NCBI RefSeq assembly: GCF_030010625.1
Contig: NZ_JASCXN010000015.1
Span: 62,001-126,000, forward strand
DNA from: Streptomyces sp. CC208A
GTDB taxonomy: Bacteria; Actinomycetota; Actinomycetes; Streptomycetales; Streptomycetaceae
Direction of reading: 5' to 3'
DNA: 64,000 nucleotides
The translations under genes were made by a program, and so were the position numbers. Below, piece by piece: positions 37,570 to 46,062 of the stretch. The stretch's first letter is position 1, and each line of letters begins with the position of its first letter. The notes under the pieces were generated by a model, which saw only the letters and a program-made list of their open reading frames with translations, was not told where the DNA came from and searched no databases.

Positions 37570-37643
37570 GGGGCTATAGCTCAGTTGGTTAGAGCGCATC
37601 CCTGATAAGGATGAGGCCACAGGTTCAAATCCTGTTAGCCCCA
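37570..37643 (+). tRNA. tRNA-Ile(GAT)
   Basis: 74 nt folding as a cloverleaf. The acceptor GGGGCTA pairs with TAGCCCC, the anticodon loop CTGATAA carries GAT, and the T-loop is GGTTCAAATCC. The terminal CCA is not encoded. It follows gyrA-DUF3566, as in many actinobacteria. Confidence 0.96.
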
Positions 37644-37650
37644 CAGAAGT

Positions 37651-37685
37651 GATCGACCCGGACGGTTCCTCCGTCCGGGTCGATC
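37651..37685 (+). terminator. Hairpin terminator of tRNA-Ile
   Basis: 15-bp perfect arms (37651-37665 and 37671-37685) around TTCCT, 8 bp after the tRNA, followed by TCGTTG. Confidence 0.8.
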
Positions 37686-37802
37686 TCGTTGTACGGGGTT
37701 TGAGGACGGGCCCGGCACTCGCACAGGTCACCGATCGGTATCGGTCGCTGTGTAGAGTGGGCGTCAGAAGTCTCCTACGTCAACGAAAGACGAGGTCGCG
37801 CG

Positions 37803-37937
37803 GTGAAGAAGCTGCTCCTGGTCGCACTGGCCGCCATCGGCGGGCTCCTCGTGTACCGCCAGATCCAGGCGGATCGCGCCGAGCAGGACCTGTGGACGGA
37901 GGCGACCGACTCCGTGCCGTCCGGTTCCGGTGCCTGA
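37803..37937 (+). CDS. DLW-39 family small membrane protein
   Basis: 44 residues: KKLLLVALAAIGGLLVYR forms one N-terminal membrane helix, followed by QIQADRAEQDLW and a Ser/Gly tail. The DLW tripeptide identifies the actinobacterial DLW-39 family, of unknown function and commonly near gyrA/tRNA-Ile. GTG start with GACGAGG upstream; ends before a strong hairpin. Confidence 0.85.
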   Translation: MKKLLLVALAAIGGLLVYRQIQADRAEQDLWTEATDSVPSGSGA

Positions 37938-37956
37938 GACCCACCCATCTGAAGCC

Positions 37957-37993
37957 GAGGTCCCGGCCACGCGCATCGCGTGGCCGGGACCTC
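37957..37993 (+). terminator. Hairpin terminator after the DLW-39 gene
   Basis: 17-bp perfect arms (37957-37973 and 37977-37993) with a 3-nt loop, followed by CGCGTTT. Confidence 0.85.
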
Positions 37994-38114
37994 CGCGTTT
38001 CCGGGCCCTCTGCGGGGCGTTCCCGAAGTCGATGATTGGCTTGCTCCGGGAAAGTTGAATGCCCGCGAACAAACACACATGCGGTTCGCGGGCGAGCAGA
38101 CTCAGGGGGACGCC

Positions 38115-40025
38115 GTGAGCACAGGACGACGAAGGGCCGTGACGGGAGGTGCGCTGGCAGGCGTACTCGCGCTGCTGCTCGGCCCGGCCCCGCAGGCCGC
38201 CGCGGAGGAGGGCACCGGGGCCGCTCCCGGCGGGGCCCTGGTGATGGTGCTCGACTCCTCCGGCTCCATGGCCGATCCGGTGGGCGGGCCGGGGACCGGA
38301 GGCCGTACGAGGATGGCGGCGGCCCGTGACGCCGTCGGGACCGTCGTGGACGGTCTCCCCGACGGCTACCCCACCGGCCTGCGCGTCTACGGCGCCGACC
38401 GGCCGCGCGGCTGCGACGACACCCGCCTCGCCCGACCGGTCGCCCCGCTCGACCGGGCCGGGCTCAAGGCCGCCGTCGCCGCGCTCACGCCCCGGGGCGA
38501 CACGCCCCTCGGGCTCTCCCTCCGCAAGGCCGCCGAGGACCTGCCGGAGCCCGCCGGAGGCGCCCCGGCCACCCGGACGATCCTGCTGGTCTCCGACGGC
38601 GAGGACACCTGCGGCACCCCGAAGCCCTGCGAGGTCGCCGCCGACCTCGCCCGCCAGGGCATCGGCCTGCGCATCGACACCGTCGGCTTCCAGGTCGCCG
38701 GCAAGGCCCGCGAGGAACTGGAGTGCGTCGCGGCCGCCGGGAACGGCCGCTACTACGACGCCCCGGACGCCGACGCGCTCGCCCGCCAGCTCCAGCGGGC
38801 CGCCCGGCTCTCCGCCGACGGCTACCGGCTCCGCGGCACGCGCGTGCAGGGCACCCCCGGGCGGGCCGGAGCCCCGGACCTCGCGCCGGGGCAGTACCTC
38901 GACACCATCGGGCCCGGCGAGAAGCGCTACTACGCGACCACCCTCGACGCCGACTCCACCGCCCACTTCGCGGCCACGGCCGTCCCGCAGCCCGGCGCCG
39001 CCGTCGACACCGTCGACAAGCTGACCACCAGCCTGGTCTGGCTCTCCTCCATAGGCGACGAGGGCGGCTGCGCCACCCGGAGCGAGATCTTCCACCAGGA
39101 CGAGGGCGCGGTGCCGCTCACCTCCGCCGTCGCCCGCATCCCCACCCAGACGCGGTACTCCGCCTGCGACCGGCCCGGCCGCTACTGGCTGACCGTCGAG
39201 CGCACCAGCAAGCCCGGCTCGGACGCCGCCCGCTGGCCGCTGGAGCTGCTCCTCGGCGTCGAGAAGCCGCTGCCGTCCGGGACCGTGCCGGCGCAGTCGG
39301 AGCCCGAGTACGGGGTCGGCGGGCCGAAGGCCGTCCTGCCCGCGGGCGAGCCGCGGGAAGTCCGGGGCGGCACCGGCTTCAACGACGCGAGGGAACTCGG
39401 CCCCGGGGTGTACCGCGACCGCCTGCTGCCCGCCCAGACCCTCTGGTACAAGGTGCCGGTCGGCTGGGGCCAGCAGCTGCGCTACGACGTCGAGTTCGGC
39501 AACGAGCCGACCGTCACCGGCACCGGCGGCCGGGCCCGCTCGTACGGCGGGACCGAGGTGTACACCCCGGCCCGGCAGCCGGTCGGCCGCGGCACCGGCG
39601 TCTTCGACTCGCAGACCGCCTACACCGGGGACCCGGCCCGACTGCGCATGGGCACCGTCCCGGTCGCCTGGACCAACCGCTACGAGCCCGACCCGAACGT
39701 GACCGCCGTCCACCTCCCCGGCGGTCACTACATCGCCGTCACCCTGGGCGCCGACGCGGCCCGGATCGCCCGCGACCCCGAGATCGGCTTCGTCCTGCGG
39801 ATCGGGGTCCTCGGGGAGGAGAAGGCGGGACCCGAGCACCACGCGCGCGTGGTGGCCCCGAAGACGCCGGCGGACCGGGGCGAATCCGGCCCCGGGGCGG
39901 ACACCGGGGGCGGCGGCGGGGCAGGATGGTCCGGCACGACGGCCCTGGCGGTCGGCGGCGGGGCGCTCCTCCTGCTCGCGGGGGTCCTCCTCGGCGTCCG
40001 GCGGGCCCGGGGCGGGGCGCGATGA
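38115..40025 (+). CDS. Secreted VWA-domain protein, C-terminally membrane-anchored
   Basis: 636 residues. The signal peptide (about 1-33, RRRAVTGGALAGVLALLL, ending near AAAEEG) precedes a von Willebrand A domain (about 45-235). Its MIDAS motif is DSSGS, with the downstream threonine in RGDTPLG. Two beta-rich modules follow (about 265-400 and 415-580). A C-terminal membrane helix (about 610-630) and short basic tail complete it. GTG 38115 follows CAGGGGGACG. Runs into a second secreted protein 22 bp downstream that has the same two modules. Role unknown; VWA domains usually bind protein ligands through a metal ion. Confidence 0.88.
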   Translation: MSTGRRRAVTGGALAGVLALLLGPAPQAAAEEGTGAAPGGALVMVLDSSGSMADPVGGPGTGGRTRMAAARDAVGTVVDGLPDGYPTGLRVYGADRPRGCDDTRLARPVAPLDRAGLKAAVAALTPRGDTPLGLSLRKAAEDLPEPAGGAPATRTILLVSDGEDTCGTPKPCEVAADLARQGIGLRIDTVGFQVAGKAREELECVAAAGNGRYYDAPDADALARQLQRAARLSADGYRLRGTRVQGTPGRAGAPDLAPGQYLDTIGPGEKRYYATTLDADSTAHFAATAVPQPGAAVDTVDKLTTSLVWLSSIGDEGGCATRSEIFHQDEGAVPLTSAVARIPTQTRYSACDRPGRYWLTVERTSKPGSDAARWPLELLLGVEKPLPSGTVPAQSEPEYGVGGPKAVLPAGEPREVRGGTGFNDARELGPGVYRDRLLPAQTLWYKVPVGWGQQLRYDVEFGNEPTVTGTGGRARSYGGTEVYTPARQPVGRGTGVFDSQTAYTGDPARLRMGTVPVAWTNRYEPDPNVTAVHLPGGHYIAVTLGADAARIARDPEIGFVLRIGVLGEEKAGPEHHARVVAPKTPADRGESGPGADTGGGGGAGWSGTTALAVGGGALLLLAGVLLGVRRARGGAR

Positions 40026-40047
40026 CGGACACGACGAGGAGAAGCGC

Positions 40048-41397
40048 GTGAGCACGCAGGCGGGGGCCGGGGGCGGGACCGGGGCGCGGAGAGCCGTGGC
40101 GCGGAAGGCTTCGGTGCGGAAGGTCTCGGCGCGGAAGGTCTCCGCGCTGCTCACCGCCGCGGCCGCGGTGGGCACGCTCACCGCGCTGCCCGCCCGGGCG
40201 GCCGAGGGCCCCGCCCTGCCCCCGTACGGCTTCACCGAGGGAGCGAAGCGGATCGAGGGCGCCGCCTCCAGCGCCGACGCCAGGACGCTGGCGCCGGGCG
40301 GGACCTACCGGGACACCCTCAAGAAGGACGGCAAGGTCTACTACCGGCTCGACCTGGACACGACGAAGAACTCGTACGTCTCCGCCGTCGTCGTCCCGAA
40401 GCCGGGCGGGAAGGCCGACTACGGCGACGGGATCCGGATCGAGATCCAGGACAGCTCCGGCAGGCGGTGCGACGACCAGGAGGTCGACTTCGGCTCCGGC
40501 GAGTACGTCCGGCCGCTGGCCGCCTACGCGCGCCGGATCGTCGGCCCGGACCTCTCCGGCTGCCAGGACGCCGGCACGTACTACGTGCTCGTGAAGCGCG
40601 AGTCGGACGCCACCTCCACTCCGGACGACTGGGAGATGGAGCTCCAGCACGTCACCGAGCCGCTGCTGAGCAGGAACGGGCCGACCAAGCTGCCCGAGTC
40701 CTGGCCCTCGACGACGCCCCCGCCGCTCCCCGGCGGGCCGGAGCCGCGCCAGGGCGGGAACGGCTTCGCCCAGGCCGTCTCCCTGGAGAAGGGGACGTGG
40801 CGGGCGGACATCCTGCCCGGCCAGACGCTCTTCTGGCGGGTGCCGGTCGACTGGGGGCAGCAGCTGTTCGCCAGCGCCGAGCTGGGCAGCAGCAGCGAGG
40901 GCGCCGACACGGTCAGCTCGGCGCTCACGCTCGTGCTCGACAACCCGGCGCGCGGCTTCGTCGACCACCAGACGGTCAGCTACGGCGGCAAGCCCGCCAC
41001 CGCCGTGCTCGACCCGCGGAGGCCGGTCGCCCACGAGAACCGCAGCTCGTACCAGACCTCCACCAGGGGCATGGGGCTCGCCGGCTGGTACTACCTCACC
41101 GCCACGCTCAACCCGAAGGTCGCCGAGAAGTACGGCGACGAGGCCGTGCCGCTGATCCTGCGGGTCGACGTGACCGGGGAGAGGAAGGACGGTCCCGGGT
41201 ACGCCGGTGACCCTGGCATCTTCCAGGTGACGGACGGCGACCGGGCGGCGGCGGAGAAGGGTGTCGCCGCCTCGGCGGCGGCCGGCGGCGGGACCGCGAT
41301 GGTGGCCCTCGCCGCGGGCGGCCTCGGCCTGGGCACCGTCCTGCTCGTCGGCCTCGGCGTGTGGACCCTGCGGGCCCGCAGGACGGCCCGCCCGTAA
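40048..41397 (+). CDS. Secreted membrane-anchored partner of the VWA protein
   Basis: 449 residues. The N-terminus has repeated basic segments (ARKASVRKVSARKVS) before a signal-peptide core (about 32-52). The extracellular part has two modules matching those in the VWA protein: LAPGGTYRDTL versus LAPGQYLDTI, and ILPGQTLFWRVPVDWGQQL versus LLPAQTLWYKVPVGWGQQL. A C-terminal membrane helix is near 415-440. It has no VWA domain. GTG start after GAGGAG; likely co-transcribed and acting with the upstream protein. Confidence 0.82.
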   Translation: MSTQAGAGGGTGARRAVARKASVRKVSARKVSALLTAAAAVGTLTALPARAAEGPALPPYGFTEGAKRIEGAASSADARTLAPGGTYRDTLKKDGKVYYRLDLDTTKNSYVSAVVVPKPGGKADYGDGIRIEIQDSSGRRCDDQEVDFGSGEYVRPLAAYARRIVGPDLSGCQDAGTYYVLVKRESDATSTPDDWEMELQHVTEPLLSRNGPTKLPESWPSTTPPPLPGGPEPRQGGNGFAQAVSLEKGTWRADILPGQTLFWRVPVDWGQQLFASAELGSSSEGADTVSSALTLVLDNPARGFVDHQTVSYGGKPATAVLDPRRPVAHENRSSYQTSTRGMGLAGWYYLTATLNPKVAEKYGDEAVPLILRVDVTGERKDGPGYAGDPGIFQVTDGDRAAAEKGVAASAAAGGGTAMVALAAGGLGLGTVLLVGLGVWTLRARRTARP

Positions 41398-41420
41398 GAG
41401 CCCTGCGCGCCCGACCTGCG

Positions 41421-42773
41421 TCAGATCCGCGTCAGCGCCCAGAAGCCGACCGCGAGCGACACCAGCGCGAGCAGCAGCACCGGGACCGCCACCTTGGGAG
41501 GCGGTCCCGGACGCCGTTCCGGGGTCGTTCTCAGGGGCATCTCAGGGAGGGGGGCGGGAGCCTGGGCGTGCTGAGCGGGGTAGGGATGCGGAGGGGAGTA
41601 CGGAGCGGAGGGATCGAAGGGGGGTACGGGATGGGCGACCGGCGGGGTCAGATGGAAGCTGCCCGTCTCGGACGGCGCGGGCACCGGCTGCCGGTACGGC
41701 TGCTGGTACGGGTTGGGGTGCTGCTCCTGGTACTGGTCCCGGTACGGCTCCTGGTACGCCTGGGGCGCCGGTCCGGGCAGCACGGGCGGTACGGGGGCGG
41801 GCGCGGCGGCCGGGACCGGCGGGGTCGCGGGGGTGGCGTCCTGGAGCGGCGGCGGGGCGTCCTGGAGCGGCGGGGCGTCCTGGGCCGGGCGGGCGGTCGG
41901 GCCCTCGGGGCCGAAACCGGCCGGCAGGGGGCCGAGCTGGTCGTGGATCTCGATCGGTTCCTCGCCGGCCGCCGGCCCGGGCAGCAGCTCCACGGCCGCG
42001 TTCAGCGCCTTCCGCACGCCCGTGGCCGTCCGGAAGCGGGCCTGCGGGTCGGGCTGGAGCAGCCCGGCGATGACCTGCCACAGCGGCTCGGGGACGCTCG
42101 CGGGCGCCGGAGGCGTGCCGTGGGTGAGGAAGTGCTCCACGAGGGCCTGCGAGTCCGGCCGGGTGCCGTGCAGCAGATAGAGCGCGACGAGCCCGACCGC
42201 GTACAGGTCGGCGGTGAAGTCCGGTTCGGCGCCGAGAAGTTGCTCGGGGGCGAAGTAGCCGGGCGTGCCCACGACGTAGTTGGTCTCGGTGAGCCGGGGT
42301 TCGCCCTTGCGCATCGAGATGCCGAAGTCCGAGAGCCGCAGGTGCGGCCGGCCCGTGCCGGTCGCCTCCATCAGGATGTTGGCCGGCTTGATGTCCCGGT
42401 GGACGACGCCCTCCGCGTGCACCGTCGCCAGGCCCGAGAGCAGCTGGTCGAGGAGGGTGCAGACATAGCGGGGCGGCAGCGGCCCGTAGTCGCCGATGAC
42501 GTGGGCGAGGGAGCCGCCGGCGACCAGGTCCATGGTGAAGAGGACCTGGTCGTCGTCGGCGGCCCAGCTGGCCGGGGCGAGGACGTGCGGATGCTCGATC
42601 CGCAGCGCCTGTTCCCGGACGAAGCGGAGCAGCGTGTGCGCGTCGCTCTGCTGGAGCACCTTGGCCGCCACATAGCGGCGGCGGCGGTGGTCCCAGGCGC
42701 GCCAGACGGCGCCGGCGCCGCCCCGCCCGATCGGGTCGACCAGCTCGTACCTGCCGGCGAAGACCTCACCCAT
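41421..42773 (-). CDS. Ser/Thr protein kinase with C-terminal membrane anchor
   Basis: 450 residues. PknB-type kinase at 1-265: glycine loop IGRGGAGAVW, lysine in AAKVL, catalytic loop VVHRDIKPANIL, DFG in LSDFGIS, and YFAPEQ for APE. All catalytic residues are present. A long Pro/Gln/Ala-rich linker (about 280-420) leads to a terminal membrane helix (VAVPVLLLALVSLAVGFW) with almost nothing outside, so there is no extracellular sensor. It ends 23 bp from the VWA-partner gene (convergent) and lies 52 bp downstream of an XRE regulator. Confidence 0.92.
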   Translation of the reverse strand: MGEVFAGRYELVDPIGRGGAGAVWRAWDHRRRRYVAAKVLQQSDAHTLLRFVREQALRIEHPHVLAPASWAADDDQVLFTMDLVAGGSLAHVIGDYGPLPPRYVCTLLDQLLSGLATVHAEGVVHRDIKPANILMEATGTGRPHLRLSDFGISMRKGEPRLTETNYVVGTPGYFAPEQLLGAEPDFTADLYAVGLVALYLLHGTRPDSQALVEHFLTHGTPPAPASVPEPLWQVIAGLLQPDPQARFRTATGVRKALNAAVELLPGPAAGEEPIEIHDQLGPLPAGFGPEGPTARPAQDAPPLQDAPPPLQDATPATPPVPAAAPAPVPPVLPGPAPQAYQEPYRDQYQEQHPNPYQQPYRQPVPAPSETGSFHLTPPVAHPVPPFDPSAPYSPPHPYPAQHAQAPAPLPEMPLRTTPERRPGPPPKVAVPVLLLALVSLAVGFWALTRI

Positions 42774-42825
42774 CGTGCTGCGCCGCCCCCCGTCCGTCGT
42801 CGGTCGTGTGTTCCGTCGTTGCGTG

Positions 42826-43377
42826 TCAGCTCTGGTGCGACTCGTAGTGGGCGACCGCGTCGGCGGTGCGTCCGGCGCCGTAGACCCGGAGGAACTCTGC
42901 CAGCTCCGGGTGGGCCGGGGCGAGGGAGTCGGCGGCGTCGATGATGTCCCCGGCGGCAGCCACGGAGCGCAACAGCGACTGGATCTCGCGGACCACGCGG
43001 CGCACGGTCGGGGCGCCGGAGCCGTTGCCGGTCTGGCCGGAGGCGGCGGTGAGGACGGAGCCGCCCTGGGACTTCTTGATCTCGTCCATGCGGTCGGTGG
43101 CCTCGGCGGCGCTGACGCTGCCGTCGGCGACCTGCACGGCGAGCTCCTGGAGGGCCTGGACGCGCTGGACCACGGCGGGGTTGCCGATCTTGGCGCGCTG
43201 ACCGCTCATGAGCTGGGAGAGCATGGGCGCGGAGAGCCCGAGCACGGCCGCCAGCCTGGCCTGGTTGAGCCCGAGGTCGTCGATCAGCCGACGGAAGAGC
43301 GCCCCCAACGGCTCCCCGTACCAACTGCGCTGAAGCTCTCTGGCTCTTGCCGTGGCTTCCTGCTGCGCTGTGTCCAT
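42826..43377 (-). CDS. XRE-type DNA-binding protein
   Basis: 183 residues. The N-terminal helix-turn-helix (about 20-70) is LIDDLGLNQARLAAVLGLSA followed by PMLSQLMSGQR. A helical middle and a C-terminal region (EIQSLLRSVAAAGDIIDAAD) follow. ATG 43377 after GGGGAGAAG is better placed than an upstream ATG. It precedes the Ser/Thr kinase in one direction, and the two probably form an operon. It may be regulated by the kinase; that is inference from position. Confidence 0.85.
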   Translation of the reverse strand: MDTAQQEATARARELQRSWYGEPLGALFRRLIDDLGLNQARLAAVLGLSAPMLSQLMSGQRAKIGNPAVVQRVQALQELAVQVADGSVSAAEATDRMDEIKKSQGGSVLTAASGQTGNGSGAPTVRRVVREIQSLLRSVAAAGDIIDAADSLAPAHPELAEFLRVYGAGRTADAVAHYESHQS

Positions 43378-43463
43378 CACTTCTCCCCATCCCTGCGGTT
43401 CACCACTGCGAACCTCGGTCAGCATCTTACGGAGCGTGGTCGTTCACCGGGAGTCCCCACCTT

Positions 43464-43494
43464 TTGCCCGGGACCGGGGGAGAACCGGTACGCT
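43464..43494 (+). promoter_or_regulatory. Candidate promoter of tRNA-Ala
   Basis: TTGCCC (43464-43469), 19-bp spacer, TACGCT (43489-43494), 11 bp before the tRNA. The spacer is long, so the -35 is uncertain. Confidence 0.45.
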
Positions 43495-43505
43495 GTCCTC
43501 GTTCC

Positions 43506-43578
43506 GGGGCCTTAGCTCAGTTGGTAGAGCGCTGTCTTTGCATGGCAGATGTCAGGGGTTCGACTCCCCTAGGCTCCA
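43506..43578 (+). tRNA. tRNA-Ala(TGC)
   Basis: 73-nt cloverleaf. The acceptor GGGGCCT pairs with AGGCTCC with one G-U pair. The anticodon loop TTTGCAT carries TGC, and the T-arm is GGGGTTCGACTCCCC. CCA is not encoded. Confidence 0.96.
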
Positions 43579-43586
43579 CTTCTCCT

Positions 43587-43623
43587 CACCCCTCTGACCT
43601 GTGGAGACACAGGCAGGGGGGTG
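43587..43623 (+). terminator. Probable terminator after tRNA-Ala
   Basis: Imperfect inverted repeat: CACCCCTCTGACCTGT (43587-43602) against ACAGGCAGGGGGGTG (43609-43623), followed by TTCTTGT. Confidence 0.55.
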
Positions 43624-43742
43624 TTCTTGTGCTGTGGTGCCGGATGTCGTGGGGTCGCGGCGGGCGGGAGCCGGTTCGTGGAACCGCTGAAGGTCCGGGC
43701 ACGTTCGGTGTGTTTGAGACCATGCGAAAGGACGGCACGCAC

Positions 43743-44327
43743 ATGATCACGCTCACCAAGGAAGACGGTCCGGCGGACCTGGACGGTGTGACCCACATGT
43801 CCATCGGTGTGTCCTGGGACCCCACGGCCGGCAGCAGCGGCGGCCCGATGGGCATGCTGCGCCGCAAGAAGGGCACCGATCTCGACCTGATCGCCATCGC
43901 GATGCACGGGGCGGAGCCGGTGCGTCTCGCGGGGCTCGACTCGCTCGACCCGCTGGGCAACGGTTCCCTGGTGCACAGCGGCGACAACCAGACCGGGCAC
44001 GGCGACGGCGACGACGAGACGGTGACGGTCGAGTTCGCGAAGGTCCCGCCCCACATCACGTCCATCGTGTTCGTCGCGGCCGCCTACAAGAAGGGCAGCT
44101 CCTTCCAGCGGGCGCGCAACATCAGCTTCAAGGTGTACGACGCGACCGGCGGCAGCTCCCAGCAGGTCGCCGACATCTGGCCGAGCATGCTCACCCAGGA
44201 CAACGGCTGTGCCGTCGCCAAGGCCATGCGGGTGGGTGAGGCCTGGAAGCTCCAGGTGATCAACGAGATGGGGAAGATCAAGCAGGGCGACGAGCTCGCC
44301 CTGATGCGTTTCGCCGTCAGCAAGTAG
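43743..44327 (+). CDS. TerD-family stress protein
   Basis: 194 residues. TerD fold with the calcium-site motif DLIAIAM (a variant of the usual DLDASA type) and HSGDNQTGHGDGDDETVTV, the most conserved stretch of the family. Streptomyces carry many TerD paralogues, some linked to tellurite resistance, calcium binding or differentiation. ATG 43743 after AAAGGA. It ends in a clear hairpin and faces the carrier-protein cluster convergently. Confidence 0.88.
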   Translation: MITLTKEDGPADLDGVTHMSIGVSWDPTAGSSGGPMGMLRRKKGTDLDLIAIAMHGAEPVRLAGLDSLDPLGNGSLVHSGDNQTGHGDGDDETVTVEFAKVPPHITSIVFVAAAYKKGSSFQRARNISFKVYDATGGSSQQVADIWPSMLTQDNGCAVAKAMRVGEAWKLQVINEMGKIKQGDELALMRFAVSK

Positions 44328-44361
44328 CGGCCCCCTCGGGGGGTGTCTGGGCTCCCTACGT

Positions 44362-44403
44362 AAATGCCCCCTGACCTGCGGAAAGCAGTTTCAGGGGGCA
44401 TTT
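44362..44403. terminator. Hairpin terminator between the terD gene and the carrier-protein operon
   Basis: AAATGCCCCCTGA (44362-44374) pairs perfectly with TCAGGGGGCATTT (44391-44403), with T/A runs on both outer sides: a bidirectional terminator between convergent genes. Confidence 0.88.
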
Positions 44404-44461
44404 TGGCGTGCCTGCCGGTGCCTGCCCGTGGCTCCGTGCCTCGTGCCCCGTGGCTCGTGGC

Positions 44462-45739
44462 TCAGGATTCGGGGGTCACGTGGAAGCGGATGGCCGCCGC
44501 CAGTTCCTCGCAACGGCGGACGGCGTCCGCGCGGGTGGCGGCCGTCGCGACGGCGTAGCCCTTGTCGCAGGCGAGGAGGGAGTCCATGGAGGCCGTGCGG
44601 TCGCCGACGTGCTTGGCGAGGACCACGGCCTCGTCGACGCCGGTGAAGTCCTTCAGGTACGGGATCATGTGCGGCGGTGTGGTGCCCTTCGGGACCCGGC
44701 GGACCGGCACCGGCAGCTCGTCCACGCCGCTGATCGCGGTGATCACGCCCGCTTCCGCGTCGAGGAAGCGGATCGCGGCGCCGCGCTTCGGCTCCGGGGC
44801 CTCCTCCGGGAGCCGGTCGATGCCCAGCGGGACGGTGAGGAAGAGACGGGCCGGGTCCCAGCCGGTGGAGCGGTTGACCATCTCGGGGATGCCGGAGCCC
44901 GAGAGCCGGTTGTGCGTCTCCAGGAGGCGCGGGCCGTCAGGGGTGAGCACGAACTCGCTGTGCGAGGGGCCGTCGGTGAGGCCCACCGCGTCCAGGACGC
45001 CGGCGGTCATCGCGTGGATCTCGTCGCGGAAGGGGGCGGCCTGGTCGCTGGGGACGCTGCACTCCCACTCGACGAAGTGCTCGTTCACCCGGTACTCGCA
45101 GATGCCGAGGACCACGTGCCGGCCCTGGTGCGAGAAGGCCTCGACGCTGACGACCGGGCCCTGGAGGAACTCCTCGGCGAGGACGCCTCCGTAGCCGAAG
45201 TCCGCCACGGCCTTCACCGCCGCCGCGGCCTCATCGGGCGTCTCCACCCGGTGGATGTGGAGGCTGCCGGCGCCCTTGCCCGGCTTGAGGACGATGGGGC
45301 CGCCGACCTCGGCCAGGAAGGCGACGGCCTCGGCCTCGTCCCGCACGATCCGGTGGCGGACCGGGCTCAGGCCGTGGCGGTCGAGGGCGGCGCGGGTCAG
45401 CGCCTTGTCCTGGATGATCCGGGAGACCTCGGGGTCGGTGCCGGGCAGGCCGAGCTTGGCGTTGACCTCGCCGACGGGGACGGCGGCGAGCTCGGTGGTG
45501 GTGAGGACGAACTCGAAGGGGTTCTCCTCGTGCAGCGGCTGGAGGAGGGCGAGGAGTTCACCGGTGTCCGTGATGTCGCCGGTGAGGATCGTGGAGACGT
45601 GCTCCTCGGCCTCGGCGCGGTCGAACTGGCCCTCCGTGTGGACGAGGGTGACGTCGATGCCGAGCTCGCGGGCGCCGTGCACGGGGGCGGGGCGGCCGCC
45701 GACGACGGCGATGCGGCGCGGGCGCGGGGCGGTGGTCAT
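44462..45739 (-). CDS. ATP-grasp ligase A, last gene of the carrier-protein operon
   Basis: 425 residues with an ATP-grasp domain (about 110-300): GGPIVLKPGKGAGSLHIHRV binds ATP, VLAEEFLQGPVVSVEAF follows, and the metal-binding segment ends in LETHNRLSGSG. It is a carboxylate-amine ligase by family. It is paralogous to ligase B at 49736. The substrate is unknown; context suggests it joins a carrier-made diamino acid to another amino acid. ATG overlaps the preceding gene's stop (ATGA), with AAGGAG upstream. A terminator lies beyond the stop. Confidence 0.87.
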   Translation of the reverse strand: MTTAPRPRRIAVVGGRPAPVHGARELGIDVTLVHTEGQFDRAEAEEHVSTILTGDITDTGELLALLQPLHEENPFEFVLTTTELAAVPVGEVNAKLGLPGTDPEVSRIIQDKALTRAALDRHGLSPVRHRIVRDEAEAVAFLAEVGGPIVLKPGKGAGSLHIHRVETPDEAAAAVKAVADFGYGGVLAEEFLQGPVVSVEAFSHQGRHVVLGICEYRVNEHFVEWECSVPSDQAAPFRDEIHAMTAGVLDAVGLTDGPSHSEFVLTPDGPRLLETHNRLSGSGIPEMVNRSTGWDPARLFLTVPLGIDRLPEEAPEPKRGAAIRFLDAEAGVITAISGVDELPVPVRRVPKGTTPPHMIPYLKDFTGVDEAVVLAKHVGDRTASMDSLLACDKGYAVATAATRADAVRRCEELAAAIRFHVTPES

Positions 45740-46062
45740 GCGGTCGCTCCTTCGGTGGTGGCCGGGGTGGTGGTGTGGCCCAGGGGGGTGCTGGGGTGCA
45801 CCTCGCGCTCGATGCGCGGCAGGATCTCGGGGAGGTAGATGTCCTGGATGGCGGACTCGTCGCCGTGCCGCTCCCAGTGCCCGCGGCTGGCCCAGCGCTC
45901 GACGAGGACGAACCGGCCGGCCGTCTCGTGGGACTGGTACGCCTCCCAGCTGACGCAGCCGTCCTCGGCGAGGCAGACCGGGCGCATCCGGGTGAGGGCG
46001 TCGGCGACCGGGGCGACGTCCTCGGGGGTCTTGGTGTCGATGATGACGATGAGGTCGAACAT
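45736..46062 (-). CDS. ABM-domain (antibiotic biosynthesis monooxygenase-like) protein
   Basis: 108 residues. Small ferredoxin-like fold: FDLIVIIDTK at the start, then CVSWEAYQSHETAGRFVLVERWAS, the typical ABM pattern. Such proteins act as cofactor-free oxygenases, isomerases or cyclases, so the chemistry is open. The last 20 residues are Thr/Pro-rich. Start ATG shares one base with the epimerase stop (TGATG), and the stop overlaps the next start. Confidence 0.82.
   Translation of the reverse strand: MFDLIVIIDTKTPEDVAPVADALTRMRPVCLAEDGCVSWEAYQSHETAGRFVLVERWASRGHWERHGDESAIQDIYLPEILPRIEREVHPSTPLGHTTTPATTEGATA

Noticed and set aside
37570..43578. tRNA-Ile and tRNA-Ala as attachment sites of an integrated element
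   Set aside because: Both tRNA genes are complete; no integrase, excisionase or duplicated tRNA 3' end was seen between them or near the carrier-protein operon.
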